49,674 nt of DNA from JAUIAI01 sp049680625 (GCA_049680625.1 JBAUID010000163.1:1-49674); one strand, 5' to 3'; shown: positions 1 through 9,657, numbered from the stretch's first letter. Program-made: numbers and translations. The notes: generated by a model not told the origin, from the letters alone.

Positions 1-1
1 C

Positions 2-394
2 TTTCCAGGCATGGAACAAGTAATTGATAATCTCGAGTCGCTTGGCATTTTGTGGGGCGTGGTCAGTAACAAGACCGTAAAATACGTTGTACCCATTCTA
101 GAGCAGTTGTCACTTATTAAACGTAGCGCTTGCGCAATCGGCGGTGATACCGCAGCACGAGCGAAACCACACCCTGACCCACTGTTTCTGGCTGCTAAGC
201 AACTGGGAGTTTTGCCTGAACGATGTGTTTACGTTGGTGATGACTTGCGCGATATCCAGGCCGGTGAATCGGCCGGCATGGCAACCGTCGCCGCTGCATA
301 CGGCTATTGCGGTGAAGACTCACCCCCAAATACCTGGGGCGCAAACATCATTATTGATTCGCCAGTTGGCCTTCTTAAATTTCTACCAGCCTAG
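2..394 (+). CDS. HAD-family phosphatase, C-terminal part (Gph/MupP type)
   Basis: The gene enters from the left edge, so its start and the nucleophile motif (DxDGT) are missing. The frame is open from base 2 and begins FPGMEQVIDNL, the cap/core junction of phosphoglycolate-phosphatase-like enzymes. Visible HAD core motifs are motif II (GVVSNK), the motif III lysine in AKPHPDP, and motif IV (YVGDDLRDI). The tail, with YGYCGED followed by WGANIII, resembles the gammaproteobacterial Gph group that includes MupP, the MurNAc-6-phosphate phosphatase. Family knowledge predicts Mg-dependent hydrolysis of a small phosphomonoester in the cytoplasm. Phosphoglycolate and MurNAc-6-phosphate cannot be told apart from this fragment. 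The next gene starts 236 bases downstream and is unrelated. Confidence 0.85.
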   Translation, partial: FPGMEQVIDNLESLGILWGVVSNKTVKYVVPILEQLSLIKRSACAIGGDTAARAKPHPDPLFLAAKQLGVLPERCVYVGDDLRDIQAGESAGMATVAAAYGYCGEDSPPNTWGANIIIDSPVGLLKFLPA

Positions 395-586
395 CAGGCA
401 TCGGCAAACCAACTTGGGCGCATCAACGTCGAAATAGCTGACAAAACATAGCCGAGCTACTCGTTCCTGGAAAATCGCCCGACAGTTCTGCCAAATCTGA
501 CATCGATTTACCAACTCGAAAAGTCGTGGCGTGATACAAATCACGGCAATTGATTGATCCTCGATTGATGATCTTCGATTGGTTGA

Positions 587-607
587 CCAGGCACAGTCCA
601 TGCCTGG
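587..607. repeat. Inverted repeat ahead of the giant lipoprotein gene
   Basis: Seven-base arms CCAGGCA (587-593) and TGCCTGG (601-607) are separated by seven bases. The repeat ends about 23 bases before the chosen start of the next gene. There is no T-run, so it is not an obvious terminator. It could be a leader hairpin or an operator. The function is unknown. Confidence 0.35.
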
Positions 608-630
608 CGTTTGGCTATTGAGATTATCCC

Positions 631-3600
631 TTGTCAAGTTGCTCCGATTCCACATCCGCTTCCGGCTCTAATGCAGCCCGACGGCGCAATATGCTACCAG
701 CGGCAATTTCGCTGACGCTACTATTACTGACCGCCTGTGGTGGGGCAGAAAACGAATTCGATCAGAGTGAGTCGTCTTTTGATGATCCTCAATTTGCTGC
801 TCAATTCGATAACACCTTCTGGCCGTTCGGTGAGCGTGGATTACTGACCAACACAACCCCAGATCTCAGCGAAACAAACAGGCAACGATTCGATTCGGCA
901 AACTACAGTGGCCCCACTTTTGTCCCGGAAGTAGTCAGTAGCAATGCTACGGGGGCACAGTTAACTCTGAAAGACAGCCCGTCCGGAACCAACGCAAACG
1001 CGAATACAAAAGGGGCCTGGTCTGTTGCGCGACCATGGCCGCTTATTGCAATTCATGCAAGCTTGTTGCCCGACGGCAGGGTTGCGACTTATGGCTCCAC
1101 CGCGCAGGGCAAACAAACCGGTAAGTTCATTTACGACATCTGGGACTCAACCGCGTCACAAATTGACCAAGGTCATCTAACTCTGCCCAACACGACCAAC
1201 ACAGATATTTTTTGCAGCAGCCAAACCCTGCTGCCAAGCGGTGATCTACTACTGAATGGTGGCGATATCTATGTCAATAACGGCACCACCAACAACGGCA
1301 ACAACAACTCAAACGTGCTGAGCCTGGCAAACAATACCCTGACAACGGGGCCCAACATGAACCGCGCCCGTTGGTACAGTTCAGTCACGGCCCTGACTGA
1401 CGGGCGCCATTACATTCAAGGCGGTAGCGGCGGACAAGACCGTCCGGAAATCCGTTCTTTGAGCGGAAATTACAGCTTGCTTGCCAATGCTGACACGAGC
1501 AGCATCTCCACTTTGTATCCGCGCAATTACCTGGCAAGAGATGGCCGTGTATTTGGCTACGCCACCAACGGTGCGATGTACTTCGTTGACACGCGCGGTA
1601 GCGGCAATATTGAGAGACTGCCTAACATCACGGCGGCCTTCAACGGCGGCGGTTCAACCGGGGTCATGTATGCCCCCGGAAAAATTCTGCAAGTCGGCGC
1701 CAACAACTCAAACCGGGCCGTCGTAATCGACATCAATGATGCGCTGCCGGTACTGACAGAGACATTGCCGGTATCGAGCAAACGTATCTGGCAAAACGCT
1801 TCCGTTCTTCCGGACGGAAAAGTTGTAATTACCGGTGGCAGTTCCGTCGCCAACTCATTGACCGGCCAAAACAACTTTGCGGAGATATGGGACCCGGATA
1901 CCGGCACCTGGACTATTGGCTCCGAGGGGACACATGCCCGTTTGTATCACTCAACTTCTCTGCTGTTACCGGACGCGACAGTTTTGGTTGCCGGTGGTGG
2001 AGCACCAGGCCCGCTGACAAATACGAACGCGGAGATTTACTATCCACCGTATTTGTTCACAGCGAACGGTCAATTTGCCGGCCGTCCTACTATTACCAGT
2101 GCACCGACAGTTGCTAACCCAGGCGATACGATTTCGGTTGGAGTGAACAACGGCAACAGCATTGGGGAAATGGTTATAGTCCGAACCGGATCAGTAACCC
2201 ACTCGGTGAATTTTGATCAACGCCGGATTCCGTTGGCGTTCTCGGTTTCCGGCAACCAAATATTTATGCAACTTCCGGTTAACAGCGGCCAGCTACCGCC
2301 GGGTTTTTACATGATCTTCGCGCTGAATACTAACGGGGTTCCGTCAGTCGCCAAGATTTTAAAAGTAAACGCCGGAAACCAGGCTCTGGTCGGCGCCCCG
2401 TGGACCGGTCGAATCGGCGGCAACGGCGGATCCGAATTTGAGCTTGCCTGTAATTCTGGCGAAGTCTTGATCGGCATTCACGGATCAGCATCGTCAACAC
2501 AGATCTATAAAATCGGGCCGCGTTGCGTCGCCGTCAGTGACACCGGACAATGGTCAGGAATTCCTGTTAACCGCGGCACCAGCGGAGGCAATGGCGGGGG
2601 TAGTTTCAGCCATTCGTGTGCCGGTGGCAGTGCCGTCGCCGGATTCAGCGGGCGCTCGGGCACTTATGTCGATCAAATCCGGGCGGCATGTCGTCCACTG
2701 GCGTCATCTAGCAAACTGACGGGACCGGTCACTGAACTCTCAGCGGTTGGTAGTACGTCAAGCGGCACGGCTCGCGCATTCATCAGCTGCGGCGCAGACA
2801 GGCCGGTGAACGCACTGTACGGACGCTCGGGAAGCCTAATCGACACCTTCGGCATGCGCTGCAACCCCAATTCATCCCCCACTATTTCTGAGATCGCAGA
2901 TCAGGAAATGCATCTGAACGAGTCAGCTGATTTGCAGGTTGTTGTTGCTGACGCTGACGCCGATACGCTTACCTTCAGCGCAGTGAACCTGCCAGACGGA
3001 TTGAGTATTGATTCACTGACCGGTCTTGTAACTGGGTCACCGGTAACCAGTGAAACTCGTACCGTCACGATCCAAGTGAACGACGGTGAAGAAATCGCCA
3101 GCACAATTTTCGACTGGACAGTTCTACCCGTTGCAGATACTGACGGGGACGGAATATTCGACGATGTAGACACTGACGACGATAACGACGGGGTTGACGA
3201 CATCAATGATGCGTTTCCACTCGACCCCACAGAAACTTCCGACACAGACAACGACACAATCGGGAACAATCTGGACACCGATGACGACAATGACGGTGTT
3301 GACGACAGTCAGGATGCCTTTCCGCTTAACCCCGATGAATCGGCTGATACCGACGGGGACGGCGCAGGTGACAATATTGATCCGGATGCAGACAATGATG
3401 GCATTCCTGACGCTGTAGAAGCGGGTGGATCAGAATTTGTTTTACAAGCTCCCGTTGCAAGCATTGGCGGCGCAGGCGCATCCTCGACTCAGATCATTAA
3501 CCTGAGCACCCAGGGGGCACTAATTGGTCAACCAGTTCTGCTCAACAATATTACGGCCTACGGCGATTTAAACGGCGCGTCAGAAACATTCACGTTAAGT

Positions 3601-6600
3601 ATTAATGACGGGGAGTTTGTCACTACTGGTTTAAAGAACGGTCTTGCCTGCGGAAACGGCCTGACCGCAGCCACACCTGCCATCAGCCAGGTCGTCACTG
3701 TTATTGATATCGGCGGTGCGATTCCCGGCATTAAGATTAGTGGCACGACATCAGCCAATGTTGATGCAAGCGGCAGCTGTTCGGGCGCCCAATACCAGTT
3801 TACGTTGACGGGCCAGCTCCTTGAGCACGACGCAGACGGTGATGGCATCCATAATCACCTGGATCTGGACAGCGACAATGACGGGCAGCCTGATGTCACA
3901 GAAGCTGGCGGTACTGACGCAAATAACGATGGAGTCATAGACAACGCCGCTGTGAATCAGGCCACGCTTGTCAACCCAGTTAACTCAGATGGTGACACGC
4001 TCCCAGATTACCTGGACCTGGAGAGTTCAAACGCTAGCAATAACGGCACCCAGTTTGATCTGACCGGAACCGTCGCTGCCAGCCTCGACACTAACAACGA
4101 CGGAACGATTAATAGTGCTGACGCAACCGGTGGCACCGATATCAACAACAACGGTATCGATGATGCTGTCGAAGCGGCGGGATTCGGGGTGGATAGCGAT
4201 GGTGACGGTATTGCCAACAGCATTGATCCGGACGACGACAACGACGGCGTTCCCGATGAAAGCGATGCCTTCCCAATTGACCCCAACGAATCTGTCGATT
4301 CTGACGGTGACGGCGTGGGTAACAATGGCGACCCGGACGACGATAACGACGGCACTCCAGACGCAAACGACGCATTCCCACTGAATCCGAACGAAACTAC
4401 CGATACCGACGGGGACGGCATTGGTAATAATTCTGATAGTGACGATGATGGCGACGGTATTGCCGACACTGTTGATGCATTCCCGCTCGATTCGACAGAA
4501 TCCGTTGACACCGATGGTGATGGTATTGGTAATACAGCTGATACTGATGATGACGGCGACGGCGTCCCAGACATTGACGATGCCGACCCGTTAGATCCTA
4601 ACGTCGGCGCGGTAGAATTAGCCGCCATCGTACAGACCTTAACAACTTCGCCTGCCGTACAAAACACCGTTTTGTCATTGCAAGTGCAATTGACCGAACC
4701 GTTGACAGGTACAAGTTACGAATGGTCATTTGGCGACGGGACCACACAAACAACTACAGCGCCACAGACAACCCATACCTACCCGAACCCAGGTCGATAT
4801 CAGATATTTGTCACCATTACAAAGGGTGACCAAAATCTTGAGCGCGTTGCGACTCAGATAATCCACGCACCGCTGACAGCGCTGCGCCCAACCAACTCTT
4901 CGAGTGTCATAGTAGAAAATATTGCTGCGGGGGCAGACAGGATATGGACTGTCAACCCGGATCAAGGTTCTGTTTCAGTTATTGATTCTCAAACGAATAA
5001 CCGCATCGCTGAGGTCGCTGTTGGCACTGAGCCCAGCAGTCTTGCCAGTGATTCGGCCGGAAAGGTTTTTGTTGTTAATAAAGAGAGTGCAAGCGTTTCG
5101 GTAGTTAGTGCCGCCAGTCTGACAGTTGTCGATACGATTAACCTCAAAGCGGGCTCAGCACCGCATGGCATCGTCATCGATCCGGCAACCAACAGCGCAT
5201 ACGTTGTTCTGGAGGCGTATCGCCGCCTGGTAAAAATTGATCTCGATACCAATACGATCACAACCGAGTTAGTGATTGGCAGCAACCCGCGTCATATAGC
5301 GATAAGCGCTGACGGCTCAGAACTCTGGCTCCCCCGATTTATCACTCCCACGGTAAGCGGAGAATCAGGACGCAATATTTCATCGGTTAGCACCAGCGAG
5401 GTTTTGCGAGTCAATACTTCCGATATGACGCTATTGCCGTCAATCACTCTGGCCCATGAAACGGGGCCGGACTCCGCCGATGGCGCACGTGGAATTCCGA
5501 ATTACCTGATGTCTCCGGCAATATCGCCGGACGGACTGCTTGCCGTCATTCCATTCAAGTCGGACAACGTATTTCGCGGCGTGATGCGTGACGGAAATGC
5601 ACGGCAACCAGATCGAATGATCCGCGGAAAACTTGCACGAATACCACTGCCTGCAAATGCGGAAGACTTGGCAGGTCGGATCGACTTCAACAATAACTCA
5701 CCGGCAACGGCCGCCGCATTTGGTCCATTCGGATCAGTGATGGTGGTTGTACACGAGGCCAGCCGCGCAGTTGAATTTATCGACCGGTATTCCGGCGGAA
5801 CGCTTGGCAACGCAACTGCCGGGTTTGCGCCAATGGGTGTGGCGATCACTGACGATGGCTCAAGAACCTATGTTCACAACTACCTCGGGCGTTCGCTGAC
5901 CGTATTCAACACCAACGGCCTGATCAATGGCACGGGCGTCAACACCGCCCCGTTGGCAACGGTTGACCTAACTACGTCCGAAGCGCTTTCCAATCAGGTG
6001 TTGCTGGGCAAGAGACTGTTCCACGATGCGTTCGATGACCGGCTGGTTCAGCAGGACTACTTCAGCTGTGCCAGTTGTCATGCAGACGGCGGCCACGATG
6101 GCCGGGTCTGGGACGTATCAGATGGTGGCGAAGGCCTTCGAAACACGATCGATTTGCGCGGCAGAGCTGGCACCGCCCATGGTCGGGTTCACTGGACCGC
6201 TAACTTCGACGAAATTCACGACTTTGAAAACGATATTCGCCAGGTATTTGGCGGTACAGGTTTGTTAACCAATGCCCAGTTCAATTCAACACAGAATCCT
6301 TTGGGTGCGCCGAAGGCCGGACTCAGCTCGGACCTGGATGCCCTGGCCGCCTACGTCGCAAGCCTGAACAAAACTGGCATCAGCCCATTTCGGAGTGCAA
6401 ACGGCAATCTGAGCGCTGCGGGTCAGCGCGGACAGACTATATTTAGTCAGTCCAACTGTAGTACTTGTCATAGCGGTACTGGCTTTACCGATAGCGCCCA
6501 GGACGCACTGCACGATATTGGCACAATTGATGCAGACACCGGAGGCAGGCTTGGGCAGCCGCTGACTGGGCTGGACGCGCCAAGCTTGCGCGGCTTGTGG

Positions 6601-8655
6601 CAAACCGCACCGTACTTACACGACGGCAGCGCGGCGACGCTTCAGCAGGCTATCCAGGCACACACCTCGCCAGCAGTTGGATTTGATGTTGGCACCTTAA
6701 GTACTGCGCAGATAAACGATCTGGCCAGCTACCTGATGCAAATTGACGACAACGAAGTGTCCGCACCAGCGAGTGATTCAGATGGCGATGGCATTCCAGA
6801 CGCGACAGACCCTGACGACGACAACGACGGGGTAAATGACGTTAGTGACGCATTCCCACTCGATCCAACTGAATGGCTGGACACTGATGCCGACGGCCTT
6901 GGCAACAATGCAGATGCCGACGATGACGGCGACGGCGTTGCCGACACCGCTGACGCCTTCCCGCTCGATCCGAATGAATCCATTGATACCGATGCGGACG
7001 GCATCGGAAATAATGCCGATACCGACGACGACGGTGACGGTGTTCCTGACGCAAACGATCTCGACCCACTGGACCCAAATGTTGGCGCAGGAATCGTCTG
7101 CAACCTGATTGCTGACGGCGGATTCGAAAGCGGCCCAGGCAACTGGTACACCAGCACCAGCGTAAACATCGTTTCCGATGCCTATTCCGGCACCTCTGCA
7201 TTGGCATTCGGTAACGGCTGGATGGGTGACACTATTGCTGTCTCTGCCAATACCTTGTACACGCTAAGCGGTGCGTACAAGAGTACCGGCAACAGCGGAT
7301 GGGCCGGCTATGGCCTGGACTTTGTGAATGCCGCCGGTGAAGAGGTTGGTGAACTGGTACGTACCTTGAATCCAACCAATGCCTACACGGAATTTGGACT
7401 TCAGGGTCTGGTACCGGCCGACGCCTCCTTTGTTCGCCCGTGGTTTTATGCCGACCCAGGTCGGGCAGTTGTCCTCGACAATATCGACTTGCGAAAAACC
7501 GGGTGCGACGAAGGCGGTAACCAGAACAATCAGGCACCGTTTGTATCCAGTCCAGGCAGCCAGGTCAATACCATCGGTGATACGGTTAACCTGAGCCTGA
7601 GTGCAACCGACCCCGAAAACGATGCCCTGACATGGACAGCAACGAACCTGCCAACCGGATTAAGCATTAACCCAACCACTGGCGTTATCAGCGGAGTGGT
7701 TACCGCAGCTGGCACCAGCAATGTTCTGGCGATGGTGAGCGATGGTTCCAGTGAAGACAATACCGGTTTCATATGGACCGTTACCGACCCAGGCTCCGAG
7801 ACCGTCTGCAACATTTTGCATAATGGAGGTTTCGAACTTGGAATCGGCAGCTGGACCAGCAATGTCAGCCCACAGATCGTTTCCGAGGCCAATTCCGGCA
7901 ACAGTGCCATGCGGTTTGCCAATGGCTGGGTCAGTATTGCCCTGCCGGGTCAGGGTGGTAAGAACTACACCGTGTCTGGCCATTACACGAGCGTCGAACT
8001 TGCGGGATGGGCTGGGTATGGAGTGGACTACCTTGATGCCGCTGGCAATGAAATCGGTGAGGAAGTTCAGACCCTCGAGGGGACATCCGGCGGTTACACA
8101 TCCTTTGGCGTTGCAGGGACTGCCCCAGCTGGCACCGCAACAATACGCATCTGGTTTTACGCAGATTCCGGTCGCACCGTTACCCTGGACGATCTGGATG
8201 TTCGCGAAACCGGTTGCGTTGGCAACGGTGGGGGCAGCAGTTGCAACCGGGTAAGCAATCCGAACTTTGAAGTCAACACCAGCGGCTGGTATACCAATAC
8301 AAACCCGCAACTGAGTAACGACGCAGGCCAGGGAAGCCAGTCGGTAGTAGTCAGCGATGGCTGGTTTAGTACTGTCGTAGCGGTTGAGCCGGGTCAGACA
8401 TACTCGGTATCGGCCCTGGTCAAAGGTCAGGGTAATACCAGCTGGACCGGATTTGGAATGGATTTTGTCAACGCGGCTGGCATCAAACTCTCCGATGCAG
8501 CCCAGACTATTTCTACCTCCAGCACATACCAGGCGGTGCAACTGACACAGTCAGCCCCTCCGGGTGCCGCTGAAGTTCAAGTCTGGTTTTATGCTGACCC
8601 CGGCAGAAGCCTGTATTTGGATGGGGTTGATATCCGCGATACCAGTTGCCAGTAG
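631..8655 (+). CDS. Giant modular lipoprotein: galactose-oxidase-like copper oxidase fused to beta-propeller and MauG/cytochrome c peroxidase-like domain
   Basis: 2674 residues. A TTG start (631) gives an RRR n-region, a hydrophobic core and the lipobox LTAC; ATG 691 would lose the positive charges, and TGA at 619 closes the frame upstream. Domains in order: galactose/glyoxal oxidase-like kelch plus early-set domain (~135-580); Cys-paired GGxGG repeats (~591-750); He_PIG-like Ig fold (~750-833); TSP3 calcium-binding repeats (~836-930); an unnamed domain (~932-1065); more TSP3 (~1068-1323); PKD-like domain (~1329-1413); YVTN-like beta-propeller (~1427-1767); di-haem peroxidase-like domain (~1781-2040); TSP3 (~2048-2150); three carbohydrate-binding-like modules (2157-2292, 2393-2529, 2538-2673), with a second He_PIG between the first two. 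The copper-radical residues appear to be C195, Y249, Y439, H440 and H524. Haem sites are CASCH (C1813-H1817) and CSTCH (C1943-H1947). It is probably surface exposed. Substrate unknown. Confidence 0.85.
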   Translation: MSSCSDSTSASGSNAARRRNMLPAAISLTLLLLTACGGAENEFDQSESSFDDPQFAAQFDNTFWPFGERGLLTNTTPDLSETNRQRFDSANYSGPTFVPEVVSSNATGAQLTLKDSPSGTNANANTKGAWSVARPWPLIAIHASLLPDGRVATYGSTAQGKQTGKFIYDIWDSTASQIDQGHLTLPNTTNTDIFCSSQTLLPSGDLLLNGGDIYVNNGTTNNGNNNSNVLSLANNTLTTGPNMNRARWYSSVTALTDGRHYIQGGSGGQDRPEIRSLSGNYSLLANADTSSISTLYPRNYLARDGRVFGYATNGAMYFVDTRGSGNIERLPNITAAFNGGGSTGVMYAPGKILQVGANNSNRAVVIDINDALPVLTETLPVSSKRIWQNASVLPDGKVVITGGSSVANSLTGQNNFAEIWDPDTGTWTIGSEGTHARLYHSTSLLLPDATVLVAGGGAPGPLTNTNAEIYYPPYLFTANGQFAGRPTITSAPTVANPGDTISVGVNNGNSIGEMVIVRTGSVTHSVNFDQRRIPLAFSVSGNQIFMQLPVNSGQLPPGFYMIFALNTNGVPSVAKILKVNAGNQALVGAPWTGRIGGNGGSEFELACNSGEVLIGIHGSASSTQIYKIGPRCVAVSDTGQWSGIPVNRGTSGGNGGGSFSHSCAGGSAVAGFSGRSGTYVDQIRAACRPLASSSKLTGPVTELSAVGSTSSGTARAFISCGADRPVNALYGRSGSLIDTFGMRCNPNSSPTISEIADQEMHLNESADLQVVVADADADTLTFSAVNLPDGLSIDSLTGLVTGSPVTSETRTVTIQVNDGEEIASTIFDWTVLPVADTDGDGIFDDVDTDDDNDGVDDINDAFPLDPTETSDTDNDTIGNNLDTDDDNDGVDDSQDAFPLNPDESADTDGDGAGDNIDPDADNDGIPDAVEAGGSEFVLQAPVASIGGAGASSTQIINLSTQGALIGQPVLLNNITAYGDLNGASETFTLSINDGEFVTTGLKNGLACGNGLTAATPAISQVVTVIDIGGAIPGIKISGTTSANVDASGSCSGAQYQFTLTGQLLEHDADGDGIHNHLDLDSDNDGQPDVTEAGGTDANNDGVIDNAAVNQATLVNPVNSDGDTLPDYLDLESSNASNNGTQFDLTGTVAASLDTNNDGTINSADATGGTDINNNGIDDAVEAAGFGVDSDGDGIANSIDPDDDNDGVPDESDAFPIDPNESVDSDGDGVGNNGDPDDDNDGTPDANDAFPLNPNETTDTDGDGIGNNSDSDDDGDGIADTVDAFPLDSTESVDTDGDGIGNTADTDDDGDGVPDIDDADPLDPNVGAVELAAIVQTLTTSPAVQNTVLSLQVQLTEPLTGTSYEWSFGDGTTQTTTAPQTTHTYPNPGRYQIFVTITKGDQNLERVATQIIHAPLTALRPTNSSSVIVENIAAGADRIWTVNPDQGSVSVIDSQTNNRIAEVAVGTEPSSLASDSAGKVFVVNKESASVSVVSAASLTVVDTINLKAGSAPHGIVIDPATNSAYVVLEAYRRLVKIDLDTNTITTELVIGSNPRHIAISADGSELWLPRFITPTVSGESGRNISSVSTSEVLRVNTSDMTLLPSITLAHETGPDSADGARGIPNYLMSPAISPDGLLAVIPFKSDNVFRGVMRDGNARQPDRMIRGKLARIPLPANAEDLAGRIDFNNNSPATAAAFGPFGSVMVVVHEASRAVEFIDRYSGGTLGNATAGFAPMGVAITDDGSRTYVHNYLGRSLTVFNTNGLINGTGVNTAPLATVDLTTSEALSNQVLLGKRLFHDAFDDRLVQQDYFSCASCHADGGHDGRVWDVSDGGEGLRNTIDLRGRAGTAHGRVHWTANFDEIHDFENDIRQVFGGTGLLTNAQFNSTQNPLGAPKAGLSSDLDALAAYVASLNKTGISPFRSANGNLSAAGQRGQTIFSQSNCSTCHSGTGFTDSAQDALHDIGTIDADTGGRLGQPLTGLDAPSLRGLWQTAPYLHDGSAATLQQAIQAHTSPAVGFDVGTLSTAQINDLASYLMQIDDNEVSAPASDSDGDGIPDATDPDDDNDGVNDVSDAFPLDPTEWLDTDADGLGNNADADDDGDGVADTADAFPLDPNESIDTDADGIGNNADTDDDGDGVPDANDLDPLDPNVGAGIVCNLIADGGFESGPGNWYTSTSVNIVSDAYSGTSALAFGNGWMGDTIAVSANTLYTLSGAYKSTGNSGWAGYGLDFVNAAGEEVGELVRTLNPTNAYTEFGLQGLVPADASFVRPWFYADPGRAVVLDNIDLRKTGCDEGGNQNNQAPFVSSPGSQVNTIGDTVNLSLSATDPENDALTWTATNLPTGLSINPTTGVISGVVTAAGTSNVLAMVSDGSSEDNTGFIWTVTDPGSETVCNILHNGGFELGIGSWTSNVSPQIVSEANSGNSAMRFANGWVSIALPGQGGKNYTVSGHYTSVELAGWAGYGVDYLDAAGNEIGEEVQTLEGTSGGYTSFGVAGTAPAGTATIRIWFYADSGRTVTLDDLDVRETGCVGNGGGSSCNRVSNPNFEVNTSGWYTNTNPQLSNDAGQGSQSVVVSDGWFSTVVAVEPGQTYSVSALVKGQGNTSWTGFGMDFVNAAGIKLSDAAQTISTSSTYQAVQLTQSAPPGAAEVQVWFYADPGRSLYLDGVDIRDTSCQ

Positions 8656-8682
8656 TTCCGGCTGGCTGACACGAAACAAACC

Positions 8683-8712
8683 AACGCCTGGATGACACCA
8701 GGCGTTGTTCAT
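8683..8712 (+). terminator. Probable terminator after the giant lipoprotein gene
   Basis: Nine-base perfect arms AACGCCTGG (8683-8691) and CCAGGCGTT (8698-8706) with a six-base loop lie 27 bases after the stop codon. A short T-rich stretch (GTTCATTTT) follows. The stem is good but the T-tract is interrupted, so some read-through into the amine oxidase genes is possible. Confidence 0.6.
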
Positions 8713-8820
8713 TTTGAGACCGTTCAGAAACCATCTCGGTATTGAGATCGTATTTTGCTGCGATCGACGCGATAGACACTGCCGTTGCAGTTCAAATTTC
8801 CGCCGTTAATCGGCGCAGCC

Positions 8821-8836
8821 GAGCCGCACACGGCTC
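8821..8836. repeat. Short inverted repeat in the leader of the amine oxidase pair
   Basis: GAGCCG (8821-8826) and CGGCTC (8831-8836) around CACA form a perfect six-base-pair hairpin. It lies about 70 bases upstream of the ATG at 8905. It could be a 5'-UTR structure. No known regulatory element is recognised. Confidence 0.3.
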
Positions 8837-8904
8837 CTGCCGGCATGCTATCGGGACTACCAGAGGCCAAATGGCCCTCAACATCGACCCAGCCAGGAAT
8901 TCTC

Positions 8905-9657
8905 ATGATCAAATCGGCGCGCAACGCGTTTATTTCAATTGGCGTACTCAGTGCCTGCCTACTTACTGCGCAGGCGTTTGCCGACGCGGGCCACGGCCAC
9001 ATTCCAGACAACGGGCGATTTACTCCAAATCAGGCTGGCGCCACTTTTCCGCCACAGCCACGATCGGTTGAAAACGTACAAAACTACGCCCCTCAGCCAG
9101 ATAATGAAGTCCGCACGATAAATCAACGGTCACGCACAGCGGTTCGCGCAAATTCAATTGTCACCAAGAACGTCGGCAATGAGCGATCGACGGCAACAAC
9201 AGCAGCAATGGCTGACAGCAGAGTCCAGGCATTGCTTGGTCAGCGCTTCGCTCATGTTGCAACCTCCCCGGTCAAAGAAAAATGGGGTGGTGACGGCGAG
9301 CGCTACGAAGTGACATTTTTCAGCCATAGCAACAATCAGACTGTCAAAGTTTTCTTTGAAGGCGGCCAATTAAACAATCTGACCGCAGTTTCAGCCGGTG
9401 TCAGCCAGCCTCCATTGGCCGAAACCGAAATGATCGAGGCGATTGACCTTGCCCGTACCCATTGGATGAACCTGGGAAATACACGGATAAGCCAACTGAC
9501 CGGATTCGCAATTCAAACCTTTCAAGAAGACGGATCCTCTTATCCAACCCGGATTGCTTACGTGTCCTTTCACGTTGAATCTCCACAGAGCCCCGAACTG
9601 TTGACCTGGGTTGACTTGAACAGCCGCCAGACGGTACGCGCGGAGGTTGCGCAATGA
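8905..9657 (+). CDS. Secreted copper amine oxidase N2/N3-domain-like protein (split N-terminal part)
   Basis: 250 residues from the ATG at 8905, chosen because AGGA lies seven bases upstream and the N-terminus is a clear signal peptide (basic MIKSARN, hydrophobic core, AQAFA before DAGHGH). The frame is open further upstream (8785) but that extension lacks signal-peptide character. After a Gln/Asn-rich linker, residues ~105-250 resemble the N2 and N3 domains of copper amine oxidases: GQRFAHVATSP then KEKWGG, ERYEVTFFS, VKVFFEGGQL, VSQPPLAETEM (compare the pgvQPP segment at the N2/N3 border) and TWVDLNSRQTVR (compare the VDL strand of N3). No catalytic residues are expected here. The stop codon overlaps the start of the next gene (ATGA at 9654-9657), so the two are translationally coupled. 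The reading as half of a split amine oxidase is an inference from motif similarity and from the neighbour. Confidence 0.7.
   Translation: MIKSARNAFISIGVLSACLLTAQAFADAGHGHIPDNGRFTPNQAGATFPPQPRSVENVQNYAPQPDNEVRTINQRSRTAVRANSIVTKNVGNERSTATTAAMADSRVQALLGQRFAHVATSPVKEKWGGDGERYEVTFFSHSNNQTVKVFFEGGQLNNLTAVSAGVSQPPLAETEMIEAIDLARTHWMNLGNTRISQLTGFAIQTFQEDGSSYPTRIAYVSFHVESPQSPELLTWVDLNSRQTVRAEVAQ

Noticed and set aside
3136..4600. Dense short-period DNA repeats resembling an array
   Set aside because: They are in frame and encode TSP3 calcium-binding repeats with synonymous variation; there are no unique spacers of constant length, so this is not a CRISPR array.
4008..4667. Long antisense open frame (219 codons) with many Ser residues
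   Set aside because: It is the reverse reading of Asp-rich TSP3 codons; its composition is an artefact and there is no ribosome-binding site.
7660..8541. Minus-strand open frame of 293 codons
   Set aside because: It lies entirely opposite the well-supported lipoprotein modules and shows no family features.
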